Shown here in pieces: positions 57,701-64,000 of a stretch of DNA of 64,000 nucleotides. Position 1 is the stretch's first letter, and every line of letters starts with the position of its first letter. Source of the stretch: Telmatactis stephensoni (taxonomy: Eukaryota; Cnidaria; Anthozoa; Actiniaria; Isophelliidae); NCBI GenBank assembly GCA_029948255.1, contig JALIZF010001355.1:124001-188000 (forward strand), given 5' to 3'. The notes beneath the pieces are model-generated. The model searched no databases and was not told the DNA's origin. It saw nothing but the letters and a program-made list of their open reading frames with translations. A program made the position numbers and the translations under genes.

Positions 57701-60700
57701 CCTTTCTTCCTTCCCTTCTTCTTCTTCTTCTTCTTCTTCTTCTTCTTCTTCTTCTTCTTTTCTTTCTTTTTTAAGGGCATGCTGCCGCATCTCTCAATAT
57801 CTGCAAATGTTAAACGGAGAATCACTTTTGGTTTCAAATAGAAAGATTTTTATCTTTCTTGAAATGTTGTAACCATTGAATAAGTTTTACAGTTGTCTTC
57901 TATTCTCAGTATTAATTATTGCGAATCTTTTGTATCAGAAATTTGTAACGATCTAGGAAGTCCTGTGAATGGTTATAAAAAAGGCAAAAGGCTCTCAGGT
58001 GACAAGATGACATTCTTCTGTAAAACGAACTACGACTTAGTTGGTAGCAAAGAAATTTTCTGTCACAAAGGAACGTGGAATGGAAGTGTTCCACAATGCC
58101 TTGGTAAGCCCATCATATTATAAATATTCTATCGGAAGGACTAGTATAGAAGTTCAATGATAACTGAAGCCCCGTTTTCTCATGGAAGTGGGAAAGAAAC
58201 AAGTCTTTGAATATTAAACAATATTAATACGGACTCACAAAAGATAAATTTGTAACCCATTCATCAATCTGTTAGTTTTTGTTGTTGTTGCTTTGCTATG
58301 TTTGTAGAACTTATAATGTTTGTTCCCTATTCCCATTTAAGGTCGCTGTAAGGTTCCAAATAACATTGGTACTGTTCAAGTACATTCTTTTGTTTTACAA
58401 CGAGGCGACTGGCTCAAACACGGAACAAGGCTGACATTTGGATGCAATAACGGACAAGAACTTGAAGGACAAAATGAAACCATTTGTTTAAATGGCGGCT
58501 GGACGCACGATTTTCCAGAATGCAAAGGTAGGTAACTTCCGATGTATTCACGATTTTTCCTGGTGAATGTTGTCTCTTAGATTAAATCTTGATCAAAGTC
58601 CGACTTTTCTCTAGAGATCATGATTTTGATCTTGTGAAACGCATCTGCATTTTTCAGTTCCATGCAGAGAACCTGATGCTATCAGTAATGGAACACAACG
58701 AGGTACGAAATTCAAGTTCCAGTTCGTTTGTAATCCTGGATATTCCCTATTTGGACCATCAACTATTCATTGCAATCATGGAGTTTGGAGTAAAAGGCCA
58801 CCTCGATGTATCCGTAAGTTATTTTCTAATATGATATATGAACGATTGCGAAAAAATTTTAATTTTAACTATCATATAATAGCATTTGTCTGACTTTGTC
58901 ATTCATTGAGTGCAATCAATTTTGAAGGTAATTGTCCAGTTCTTGGAATCCGTAATGGCTACAGAACTAACAACAATGTCAAACATGCTCAATGGACATC
59001 ATTTGGGTGTAACTTCGGATATCGATTAAAAGGAACGACAACTTTGCAATGTGACAATGGACAGTGGAGAGGTGAAATACCTACCTGTGTTGGTAAGATT
59101 CCACTAACGGCAACAGCAGAAGCGGAAGTAAAATACACAGACTCAGTGTTGCACTGTACTTGCAGATCGAGAAACAACAAGCAGCTAGAGTATAAATGAA
59201 ATTGTGTGTGTTGTTTCTGTTTCTGCTTCCTTTGCTTGTGAAAACCAGGCTTGAGTTGGCGGACAACAAAGTATTAAAAATTGTAAATATTCATATATAT
59301 ATAGTATATACAAAATTAGATTGACTTGACTCACTTTGGGTGTCATGATTGTTTTAATGAAGCATCTGCATTTTCCATTATTGTCATTCATATACTTTGT
59401 AAATTAGTGATGCAGGTTCTAAATGTACATCGGCGTCATTAAGTGCATTATTTTGGGATAAACCGTCAATTTGCGCTCTAAAGACTTGTACGTAGGTCCA
59501 CATCGGCCTTTTTACTATCATCACGCTTAATACAATAGAGATGGAGTTTGATGAACAATTTTTTCCCAAAAACCCTTTCGTGGCTACAAAGCAAAGCACT
59601 TTAACTTACCTCGGATGCTTGTGGAACAATTGGTTTGTTATGCATGCACTGTAAGAGGATTAGAGAGGGATGGCTTAAATAACATATATTACAAACTGAA
59701 TTGAGACATATATTTTAGTTTCTGCCGGAATGTTGCATTACAAATGATCCGGCTTTGGTATCCCTATGATATTGATTTTGCTTTGCAATTGGATTTCACA
59801 GGCATTTGTCCGCATGTTAATGCACCAAAATATGGTGAACTCCTGGACAACAATTTTGAGTCTGGTGCAACTGTAAGGTTCCGTTGCAGACCGGGCTATA
59901 CTCTTCGAGGGCCACACAACATCACATGTCACGATAGAACATGGAGTCACAACAAATTACCGGTGTGCAGAGGTAAGGTTATTTATACGACCGTGTTGTC
60001 ACAAACGTGTAAATAGAGTTGGTTTAATTATTGAAATGTACATTCTCTTATGTAGCTGATTGCAGTGACCCTGGAACACCTAAAGATGGACAAAGACATG
60101 GAAACGTCTTTTCACATGGCAGTGTGGTGTATTTTACTTGTGACAATGAAACAGTCTTGATTGGTTCTTCAAGAATACATTGTACAGATGGAAGCTGGTC
60201 TCATTTAAAACCATTTTGTGAAGGTAATTCGCGAAGGATGCTGGTACAACCTCGCATTCGTGAATCCAGACACTTCCCATTCATCTAGTTGTAACCTCTC
60301 GAGCTGCCTCTATATCCCTTGTATGTACATTCAACTAAATCGAATCACTAAACTTGATGAATGCGTCTACCTGAACAATAAACGTAACTTCGAGTAACAA
60401 GTTCATCTCCTTTTAGCGAAATGTAAAGAACCGGGTAATGTTCCAAACGCAACAAGACAGCATGGGTTCTCCAAGGAAGGTAGACAAACTCTCACTTTCT
60501 TTTGTCCCAAACACATGGTTTTGATTGGTCAGCGAGTCTTGATCTGTTACCAGGGAAAATGGTCACATGATCTTCCATCTTGCTCAGGTATAACATTTAT
60601 TCGTCTTAAATTGTATGCTGGTTTTCCTCTTATTCCCGGCCTTCCAACTTATACAAGTTGTTTTATTTTATTGTATTTTTTGGAGCATCATTAATGATAA

Positions 60701-63700
60701 TAATATTTTAGTATTCAGAAAGCTAACACGACGTTTTGTTTTCAAAGTGCATGCCATGAATTATGTACCGGCACTATTGGGATATATTTTTCTACTTCCT
60801 GTTGTTGGTGCATTTGTGGTTAAAGTCCTTCGACTTTAATGATGATCAGCTTGAGAAAATGGCCGCAGTTATTGCATGATGTTAACCGAGAACTGATTCG
60901 CGAAATTTGGAGTAACCTCTTTGGGATCTATAATACAGAACAACTAATTTGTACACAACAGGCAACAAAAACTACATGTCTAATTATTGGAAGTTTTAGA
61001 GAACAGCAACAACGACGACGACGACGAGTTTTTTCACACATTCATTTGACTACAATCACAAATAAATAAATAAGTCGGACAAGCACGCGCGAACTAGTTC
61101 TCTTATAAAACCTTTCAGAGCTTGAAGTGTTGAATATGTGATGAATGATAATCGTATTCAGATAATTACAAAATATGTGATATGAGTGTTCTCAAGAAGA
61201 GTAAATGCTTATGGTTGTTTTGGGTTGATGGGTTATTTATTGTGAATATAATGCAAACATTTTTGTTTATACTTAAGACTGTGGTTCGCCTCTTGGTATG
61301 GAGAGTAAAAAGATTCCAGACGGCAACATACAAGCTTCGTCACACAAGGACTGGTATCACCGGCCAATGTACGGACGGTTGAATCACCCGAGGGCTTGGT
61401 GTTCTGAAAAAGAATGGGCACCATATTTGGAAATTGACCTTGGCAAGCCTTACCGCATAACTTACTTGGCCACTCAAGGAAGTGAACAAGATAACATTTG
61501 GGTGACAGAATACACTGTAACGCATACTTTAGCCAGAACAGATTTTATCGAGTACAGAGAAAATGACAGAGAAAAGGTGTAGTAAAGTTGATGTTAATCA
61601 CTAGCTATATTTAGCACCTCTTAGAAGCTGGCACACTCTAGGGGACATATTGTAGGAACTAGCCTGCGTTGCGGGCTCTCAAGGGAAGGGGACGGGAAGG
61701 GGAAAGATAATCAGCCCCCCTCCCCTTCCCCTCCTTCCTCTCCCTCCTTGGTCCTGTGAGCGGCTTTGATGCAAGTTGTAAGTGATAAAAAAGTGGAAAC
61801 TGGTCGACCATTCACACGAAAGCACAGTTGACGAGAAAAATTCTATCTCTTCAAAGGAACAACTTACATCAAAGCCGCTCACAGGACAAATAAGCAAAGT
61901 CTTTTGGCAACTTTTGACATCAATTAAAAGTTATTGTGCGAAAGCTGGAAATTTTTCTCGTTCTTTAATTTCGAGTCATCAAATTTAATAGTTTAATAAG
62001 TCTTCGCGATTTATTCAAAATCCCTCTGATAACACTTTCTGATTTTGAATTGGTTAACTGTGCAAGGAAGTGAAGTTTAACACCTATATAGCCATTTTTC
62101 TAGAGCTCATCGAAAACTGAATTTAATGATCTTTGTTTTTCGTTGCCATAGCAACGTGTCATGGAAAAAAAATTGGCATCAATCATATCTTCAATCCCTC
62201 CTTATTATCTTGTATGAAAATCATTTTGATCAGACAAATGTAAGTTGACCAATTTTCAAAAATAAAATTGGAAGATTTCAGTGTCAAAATCGATCACCAA
62301 AATACTACTGGTTAACACCTTAACAGTAATATTTTAGATTGTAGTATAACAGTAAACAAATATAATATTTGAAAAGAGCACACCAAAGTTAGCAAAAGTT
62401 GAAATATTGATGGAGTTTTGATGAATAGTGCCAAAATTATGGGCGCGGCTGAAGATGATTATTTTTCTAAAGAAACGTTTGAAGTAGGGCAATCTGTTAC
62501 CCACCACCATACTTCTTTAGAAAAAAAGTCAAATTTGGGCCAATACCTTTGGCCCTATTCATCGAAACTCCTTCAAAATTTCAGTTCGTGTTCACTTTTG
62601 TGTGCTCTTTTCAAATCGCATTTTTATTTTTGTTGGATTAAAATCTTAAGTGTCACGCAAAGTTTGCAAAAACCCCATTTGTCCCTGCAACAAGTGGAAC
62701 AACAACAAGTCCCCAATAATTTTAAGTATTATGCCCCAAAAGATTGTCCCATTTAACTTAAGAAATATTGAATCTACGTGGTAGTTTTATGTGCTTTTTA
62801 GCCGTGACGTTATCAGTAGGTTTACCTTGGATTTTTATACATGTGTGTGCTTTATTATTTTAGCATTTTACCGGCAACAAAGATGCAACATCAGTGGTCA
62901 GACATAGATTAAAGAAGCCATTTATCGCCAGAAGAATACAAGTTCATCCTTCTTACCCTACAGGATACCTTATTACTCGCGCATGTATGCGAGTAGAGAT
63001 CTATGGATGTGATATTCCTAATGGTGAGTTTACTGTTTTTTATTTGTTTGTTCAGTTGTTTGTTTGTCTGTTGTTTTTGTTCAGTTTTGTTTTGTCTTGA
63101 TTGGTTTTGTTTATTTGTTTGTCTCTCCGTTTGTATGTCGGTTTGTTTAACGTTTGTTTGTTTGTGCGTCTGTTTATTTGTCTAGTTGTTTGTTTGTCTG
63201 TCTGTCTATTTATTGTCTGCTTGTTTGTTTCTCAGTCTGTTTTTCTGTCTGTCTGTCTGTCTGTTTGTTTGTTTGTTTGTTTGTTTGTTTGTTTGTTTGT
63301 TTTTGACTATCAGTCTTCGGTATTAGATATATTAAGGCAAACGCGACACGACGTGAGAGAGGACGCCACGCCTTTACGAATTCTAATCAAAATAGTCGTT
63401 GACGTTGCCAACGGTCGGAAGAGAGTGCGGAAATGTGAAATGGGTTACGTCCTACTCAGCCGGTAGTCACGTATCATCGCGTCGCGTTGCGTTTGCTAAA
63501 CGATCTCTCTATAGCATAAACAAGTAGAGCATGCGTTATTTTTCGAGCACTTTCACTTGTTACATGATTGCAAGACAATTCAATGTGTTTATCTGTTCTG
63601 CTTTTCTTTAGATTGCGTGATGGTTGGATCACGTGTTCTAGGAAAATGGGGGACAAATATGTATGGAATAGACTACTACTATAAGGCGTATGTGAAGACT

Positions 63701-63994
63701 ATCGGTGGAAGTTATGTTCAGTTAGACTTAGAAAACGAAGAACATCACGATGATTTTTTCAAACATTTGCCAAAGACGTCGATTGTACTGGATGTTCCAC
63801 CAAAACAAGGCGACTTGAAAAAAGGAATAAATAAAGGAATAACCGTACTGGCACCTTGGAAAGGGCGATATTATCCTGGGAGAATAACTTACATAAGTAG
63901 TAAACACTATTACGTGGAAGTAGATCGTGAATACAAAAAGTGGTTCACTATAAGTCAACTTCGACTTCTAAAAAAGGAAAAGTTTTGTGAGTGA
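44608..63994 (+). CDS. Secreted WAP-like/CCP(19)/F5-8C/Tudor-like mosaic protein
   Basis: Twenty-four exons join in frame: 44608-44662, 45257-45409, nineteen CCP exons from 47240 to 60587, 61278-61576, 62864-63023 and 63612-63994 (1,447 residues to the TGA). Order: signal peptide (1-19), eight-Cys WAP-like module (to ~69), 19 CCP modules (70-1167), one F5/8 type C (discoidin) domain (1168-1320), then paired Tudor-like SH3 folds (1321-1445). Nearly all introns are phase 1, the mark of module shuffling. CCP arrays of this size occur in complement regulators such as factor H. Discoidin domains bind membrane lipids or glycans, and WAP modules often inhibit proteases. A surface-binding complement-control or recognition role is inferred from content and from the factor B-like neighbour. 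A strong donor (gtgagt at 63987) overlaps the stop, so the gene may continue past the window. No transmembrane segment is seen. Confidence 0.85.
45257..45409 (+). CDS. CCP-array gene exon 2: WAP-like four-disulfide module
   Basis: A 153-base phase 1-1 exon (acceptor gttttacag, donor gtaagt). Eight Cys spaced C-x10-C-x4-C-x5-C-x5-C-x1-C-x3-C-x3-C match the WAP pattern, except that the usual adjacent Cys pair is split by a Leu (K-C-L-C). It is rich in Lys. It may be a diverged WAP or a look-alike. Confidence 0.7.
45452..45780 (+). repeat. Compound pyrimidine microsatellite (CTTT/CCTT/CT/CCCTT)
   Basis: At least five distinct repeat motifs in a row, starting 43 bases after the WAP-like exon. 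The long Ser/Phe/Leu and Lys/Glu frames here are repeat artefacts. Confidence 0.95.
46162..46552. repeat. Copy related to the 32764-33062 fold-back family
   Basis: agaccataatactaatataa, gagtgaaactcg, attgatgtctgcg and tttttagtaacaggaagttg follow in the same order as in the 32.8 kb element. The right end (tctctctctcagtattatga) is a weak mirror of the left. Confidence 0.55.
46840..47210 (+). repeat. ~100-123-bp tandem satellite, about three copies
   Basis: acattgtgtacactgatgcc recurs at 46912, 47035 and 47134, followed each time by atatgcctag...cccttgatatacacat and acttttgtatatagac. It ends ~30 bases before the first CCP exon of the array. Confidence 0.85.
47240..47413 (+). CDS. CCP module 1 of the array
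   Basis: Phase 1-1 exon, 174 bases. Four Cys (K-C-D-N-L, Y-S-C-K, R-T-C-R, T-R-C-R) and the K-W-D-G Trp. Strongly basic. It lacks the usual P-G-x-P-x-N-G opening, so it is one of the more diverged modules. Confidence 0.8.
47449..47826 (+). repeat. Perfect (GTTTTT)63 hexanucleotide microsatellite, 378 bp
   Basis: Sixty-three identical GTTTTT units without a single interruption, starting 36 bases after the donor of CCP exon 1. All three frames on each strand are open, which yields spurious FLFLFL, CFCFCF, KNKNKN and KQKQKQ proteins. Confidence 0.98.
48205..48384 (+). CDS. CCP module 2 of the array
   Basis: Phase 1-1 exon, 180 bases. L-C-K-D-P-G-D-I, Y-W-C-F-P-G-Y, I-K-C-T and P-K-C-S supply the four Cys; T-W-S-E carries the Trp. 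Acceptor ccctttag, donor gtgagt. Confidence 0.85.
49011..49442. mobile_element. MITE-like element built of gcgggatt repeats
   Basis: The ends are inverted (gagggggacctaggggttta against aacccccctaggcccccctc). The interior is a degenerate tandem array of gcgggattgcgg/tattttc units. The open minus-strand frames rich in I-P-H-E-K are produced by the array. It lies in the intron before CCP 3. Confidence 0.75.
49563..49745 (+). CDS. CCP module 3 of the array
   Basis: Phase 1-1 exon, 183 bases, four Cys (S-C-Q-K-P, F-V-C-E, Q-R-C-R, L-R-C-I) and K-W-S-G. Very basic N-terminal half (R-S-T-R-R-L-K-A-K). Confidence 0.83.
49792..50082 (+). mobile_element. tRNA-derived SINE
   Basis: An A-box-like tggcactgagtgaggg and an exact B-box ggttcgagtcc (49846-49856) form a tRNA-like head. 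A conserved-looking body follows (cacgagagtttttcgccggt, ttctccg), then a tail of TATT units. This is the standard tRNA-SINE layout. Lies in the intron after CCP 3. Confidence 0.75.
50270..50345 (+). repeat. tRNA-like SINE fragment
   Basis: gttccagtagctcagttgtt followed by agaacatctgacc and gtcgtgggtt looks like a second tRNA-derived head with a decayed B-box. It resembles the minus-strand fragment at 1-62. Confidence 0.5.
50712..50885 (+). CDS. CCP module 4 of the array
   Basis: Phase 1-1 exon, 174 bases. S-C-G-N-P-G-T-P-K-N-G-R-R-L-G opening of the shared CCP subtype, Y-E-C-N-R-G-Y, R-Q-C-H, R-W-S-G and P-T-C-E. Confidence 0.87.
51386..51565 (+). CDS. CCP module 5 of the array
   Basis: Phase 1-1 exon, 180 bases. 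I-D-C-K-S-L-Q-T-P-Q-H-G, F-H-C-K-K-K-G-Y, R-I-C-Q and K-W-D-G, ending T-K-C-D. Rich in Lys, Glu and Thr. Confidence 0.86.
52000..52179 (+). CDS. CCP module 6 of the array
   Basis: Phase 1-1 exon, 180 bases. V-E-C-T-D-P-G-K-P-I-K-G-G, F-E-C-K, I-I-C-Q and S-W-T-G, ending P-K-C-L-G. One N-glycosylation motif (N-H-T). Confidence 0.87.
52473..52640 (+). CDS. CCP module 7 of the array
   Basis: Phase 1-1 exon, 168 bases. P-C-S-D-P-G-I-P-K-G-G-F-R-H-H-H with a three-His run, F-S-C-K-D-G-W, I-T-C-T and K-W-D-Y. It sits only ~290 bases after module 6. Confidence 0.87.
53436..53609 (+). CDS. CCP module 8 of the array
   Basis: Phase 1-1 exon, 174 bases (acceptor attattctcag, donor gtatgt). G-C-A-T-P-K-S-P-D-N-G-G, F-Y-C-H-H-G-Y, A-L-C-R and K-W-N-S, ending P-S-C-K. 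Confidence 0.86.
53959..54129 (+). CDS. CCP module 9 of the array
   Basis: Phase 1-1 exon, 171 bases. I-C-R-D-P-G-S-P-Y-N-G-W-K-N-G-N-D-F-F of the shared subtype, F-K-C-N-Q-G-Y, I-R-C-L, Q-W-S-G, P-Q-C-K. Its 3' half and the start of the next intron are duplicated at 56129-56380. Confidence 0.87.
54314..56073. mobile_element. 1.76-kb DNA transposon-like insertion with target duplication
   Basis: The inverted ends aggacaaccccgataatatt and the reverse complement of aatatttatccgggttgtcct are flanked by ACTAAAG on both sides (54306-54312, 56074-56080). The right third contains about four 21-bp tandem units (tattactggattataataatc). A nested inverted repeat fills 55188-55851. No transposase frame is found, so it is non-autonomous. 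It interrupts one copy of the duplicated intron after CCP 9. Confidence 0.85.
55188..55851. mobile_element. Nested fold-back element with three GGTCACGTGACC palindromes
   Basis: ctcaagggtgttaaggcttg at the left mirrors caagccttaacacccttgag at the right. GGTCACGTGACC occurs at 55342-55353, 55524-55535 and 55692-55703. Found inside the 1.76-kb insertion. Confidence 0.75.
56129..56195 (+). pseudogene. Truncated duplicate of CCP exon 9 (3' half)
   Basis: ataggcctgcaaagcatacg and the rest of the last ~67 bases of exon 9, plus its donor gtgagt and ~180 bases of intron, are repeated with few changes. It has no first half and no acceptor at the copy start, so it cannot encode a CCP and is probably skipped. 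Confidence 0.85.
56429..56620 (+). CDS. CCP module 10 of the array
   Basis: Phase 1-1 exon, 192 bases, the longest CCP here. R-C-H-V-N-H-V-Q-N, Y-N-C-K-R-G-Y, I-S-C-D and R-W-S-K, ending P-Q-C-K. It diverges from the shared subtype by an insertion before Cys2. Confidence 0.84.
56862..57029 (+). CDS. CCP module 11 of the array
   Basis: Phase 1-1 exon, 168 bases. P-C-P-D-P-G-S-I-Q-N-G-R-K-I-G-N-D-F-S of the shared subtype, Y-Y-C-Y-S-G-Y, L-R-C-S, R-W-D-K, P-N-C-K. Confidence 0.88.
57358..57525 (+). CDS. CCP module 12 of the array
   Basis: Phase 1-1 exon, 168 bases (acceptor cctcaag). S-C-S-D-P-G-T-P-R-N-G-R-K-N-G-D, Y-T-C-Q-W, L-T-C-N and K-W-S-S, ending P-K-C-L-G. The loop after Cys2 reads Q-W-G-T instead of the usual x-x-G-Y. 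Confidence 0.86.
57648..57770 (+). repeat. Pyrimidine microsatellite (TTTC/CCCTCCTT/CTT)
   Basis: Three motifs in a row, with a (TTC)n core at ~57717-57757, in the intron between CCP 12 and 13. Confidence 0.93.
57939..58103 (+). CDS. CCP module 13 of the array
   Basis: Phase 1-1 exon, 165 bases. I-C-N-D-L-G-S-P-V-N-G-Y, F-F-C-K, I-F-C-H and T-W-N-G, ending P-Q-C-L-G. N-G-S makes a glycosylation motif. Confidence 0.87.
58342..58527 (+). CDS. CCP module 14 of the array
   Basis: Phase 1-1 exon, 186 bases. R-C-K-V-P-N-N-I-G-T, F-G-C-N-N-G-Q, T-I-C-L and G-W-T-H, ending P-E-C-K. Contains an N-E-T glycosylation motif and an insertion before Cys2. Confidence 0.85.
58658..58813 (+). CDS. CCP module 15 of the array
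   Basis: Phase 1-1 exon, 156 bases, the shortest module. P-C-R-E-P-D-A-I-S-N-G-T, F-V-C-N-P-G-Y, I-H-C-N and V-W-S-K, ending P-R-C-I. N-G-T glycosylation motif. Confidence 0.87.
58928..59092 (+). CDS. CCP module 16 of the array
   Basis: Phase 1-1 exon, 165 bases, only 114 bases after module 15. N-C-P-V-L-G-I-R-N-G-Y, F-G-C-N-F-G-Y, L-Q-C-D and Q-W-R-G, ending P-T-C-V-G. The opening resembles CCP module B of the factor B-like gene. Confidence 0.87.
59802..59972 (+). CDS. CCP module 17 of the array
   Basis: Phase 1-1 exon, 171 bases. I-C-P-H-V-N-A-P-K-Y-G, F-R-C-R-P-G-Y, I-T-C-H and T-W-S-H, ending P-V-C-R. N-I-T glycosylation motif. Confidence 0.87.
60056..60223 (+). CDS. CCP module 18 of the array
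   Basis: Phase 1-1 exon, 168 bases, 83 bases after module 17. D-C-S-D-P-G-T-P-K-D-G-Q-R-H-G-N of the shared subtype, F-T-C-D, I-H-C-T and S-W-S-H, ending P-F-C-E. Confidence 0.87.
60417..60587 (+). CDS. CCP module 19 of the array
   Basis: Phase 1-1 exon, 171 bases. K-C-K-E-P-G-N-V-P-N-A-T, F-F-C-P, L-I-C-Y and K-W-S-H, ending P-S-C-S. Last CCP before the discoidin exons. Confidence 0.86.
61278..61576 (+). CDS. F5/8 type C (discoidin) domain, first exon
   Basis: Exon from phase 1 to phase 0. C-G-S-P-L-G-M-E, I-P-D-G-N-I-Q-A-S-S, G-R-L-N, A-W-C, Y-L-E-I-D-L-G and Y-L-A-T-Q-G are the family landmarks in order. The donor gtgtag is weak, but phase 0 matches the next exon and the join falls inside the conserved F-x-G-N loop. 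Confidence 0.88.
61577..62863. other. Intron inside the discoidin domain (~1.3 kb)
   Basis: Holds a palindromic pair (ctgtgagcggctttgatg at ~61753, catcaaagccgctcacag at ~61868) and the fold-back element at 62340-62675. No exon is seen. Confidence 0.6.
62340..62675. mobile_element. Fold-back element, family copy 2
   Basis: taatatttgaaaagagcaca at ~62362 mirrors tgtgctcttttcaaatcgca at ~62600. gatgaatagtgccaaa is mirrored by ttggccctattcatcg. It shares arms and the outer tgtcacgcaaagt end with the 43415-43730 element. Confidence 0.75.
62864..63023 (+). CDS. F5/8 type C (discoidin) domain, second exon
   Basis: Exon from phase 0 to phase 1. H-F-T-G-N-K-D, R-H-R-L-K-K-P-F-I-A-R-R-I-Q-V-H-P and M-R-V-E-I-Y-G-C complete the domain and its terminal disulfide Cys. 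Donor gtgagt. Confidence 0.88.
63040..63300 (+). repeat. Imperfect (GTTT/GTCT)n microsatellite
   Basis: Long run of tttgtttg/tctgtctg units starting ~17 bases after the discoidin donor. The Cys/Leu/Phe frames over it are artefacts. Confidence 0.93.
63612..63994 (+). CDS. Paired Tudor-like SH3 folds at the C-terminus
   Basis: Exon after acceptor tttctttag, phase 1. Two similar halves are seen: G-S-R-V-L-G-K-W-G followed by Y-Y-Y-K-A-Y-V-K and V-Q-L-D-L-E, then G-I-T-V-L-A-P-W-K followed by Y-Y-P-G-R-I-T-Y-I, Y-Y-V-E-V-D and W-F-T-I-S-Q-L-R-L-L. This is the strand pattern of Tudor/agenet/DUF4537-type SH3 barrels. It opens with the D-C that closes the preceding domain. It ends either at TGA 63992-63994 or at a donor (gtgagt, 63987) that would leave phase 1 and extend the gene past the window. 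Confidence 0.72.
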
Positions 63995-64000
63995 TAAAGA

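Noticed and set aside
44608..63994. Orthology of the CCP-array gene to vertebrate factor H
   Set aside because: The number of modules is similar, but factor H has only CCPs. WAP-like, discoidin and Tudor-like parts and the general ease of CCP expansion make convergence more likely.

Overview
The window is animal nuclear DNA: AT-rich, intron-rich and crowded with microsatellites, fold-back (MITE-like) elements, tRNA-derived SINE-like pieces and fragments of a non-LTR retrotransposon. A complement factor B-type gene, a single-exon peptide-type GPCR and several large modular secreted proteins built from phase-1 exons point to an invertebrate metazoan. A cnidarian, most likely an anthozoan such as a coral or anemone, fits best, but the species is inferred and not read from the sequence. 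All supported genes lie on the + strand.

Layout. (1) 381-5058: 3' part of a complement factor B-like gene (CCP-CCP-vWA-trypsin, 7 exons visible; the 5' end lies off the window). (2) 5059-9454: repeats, including a minus-strand LINE remnant. (3) 9455-10504: intronless rhodopsin-class GPCR. (4) 10505-17505: repeats, including a 1.2 kb element with ~290 bp inverted ends and a second copy of the LINE-containing block. (5) 17506-36982: seven-exon gene for a 421-residue secreted protein (signal peptide, CCP, calcium-binding EGF, trypsin-fold domain) in which all three catalytic residues are replaced. (6) 36983-44607: intergenic, several fold-back elements. (7) 44608 to the window end: a gene with 24 visible exons for a secreted protein of at least ~1,445 residues: signal peptide, WAP-like module, 19 CCP modules, one F5/8 type C (discoidin) domain and a C-terminal pair of Tudor-like SH3 folds. 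Its true end may lie beyond the window.

Exon joins were checked by reading phase: almost every junction is phase 1, and the summed coding lengths stay in frame through all three multi-exon genes. CCP modules in all three genes share the same sub-signature (Cys-x-x-Pro-Gly-x-Pro-x-Asn-Gly followed by Gly-Asn-x-Phe). This suggests module exchange or duplication within one locus.

Taken together the region looks like a complement- or innate-immunity-type cluster: an active-looking convertase protease (factor B-like), a catalytically dead protease homolog with CCP and EGF modules, and a factor H-sized CCP array fused to a surface-binding discoidin domain. A working relationship between the three products is inference from domain content and proximity only. 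The most unusual features are the dead protease homolog that keeps its activation site, and the WAP-CCP19-F5/8C-Tudor-like architecture.
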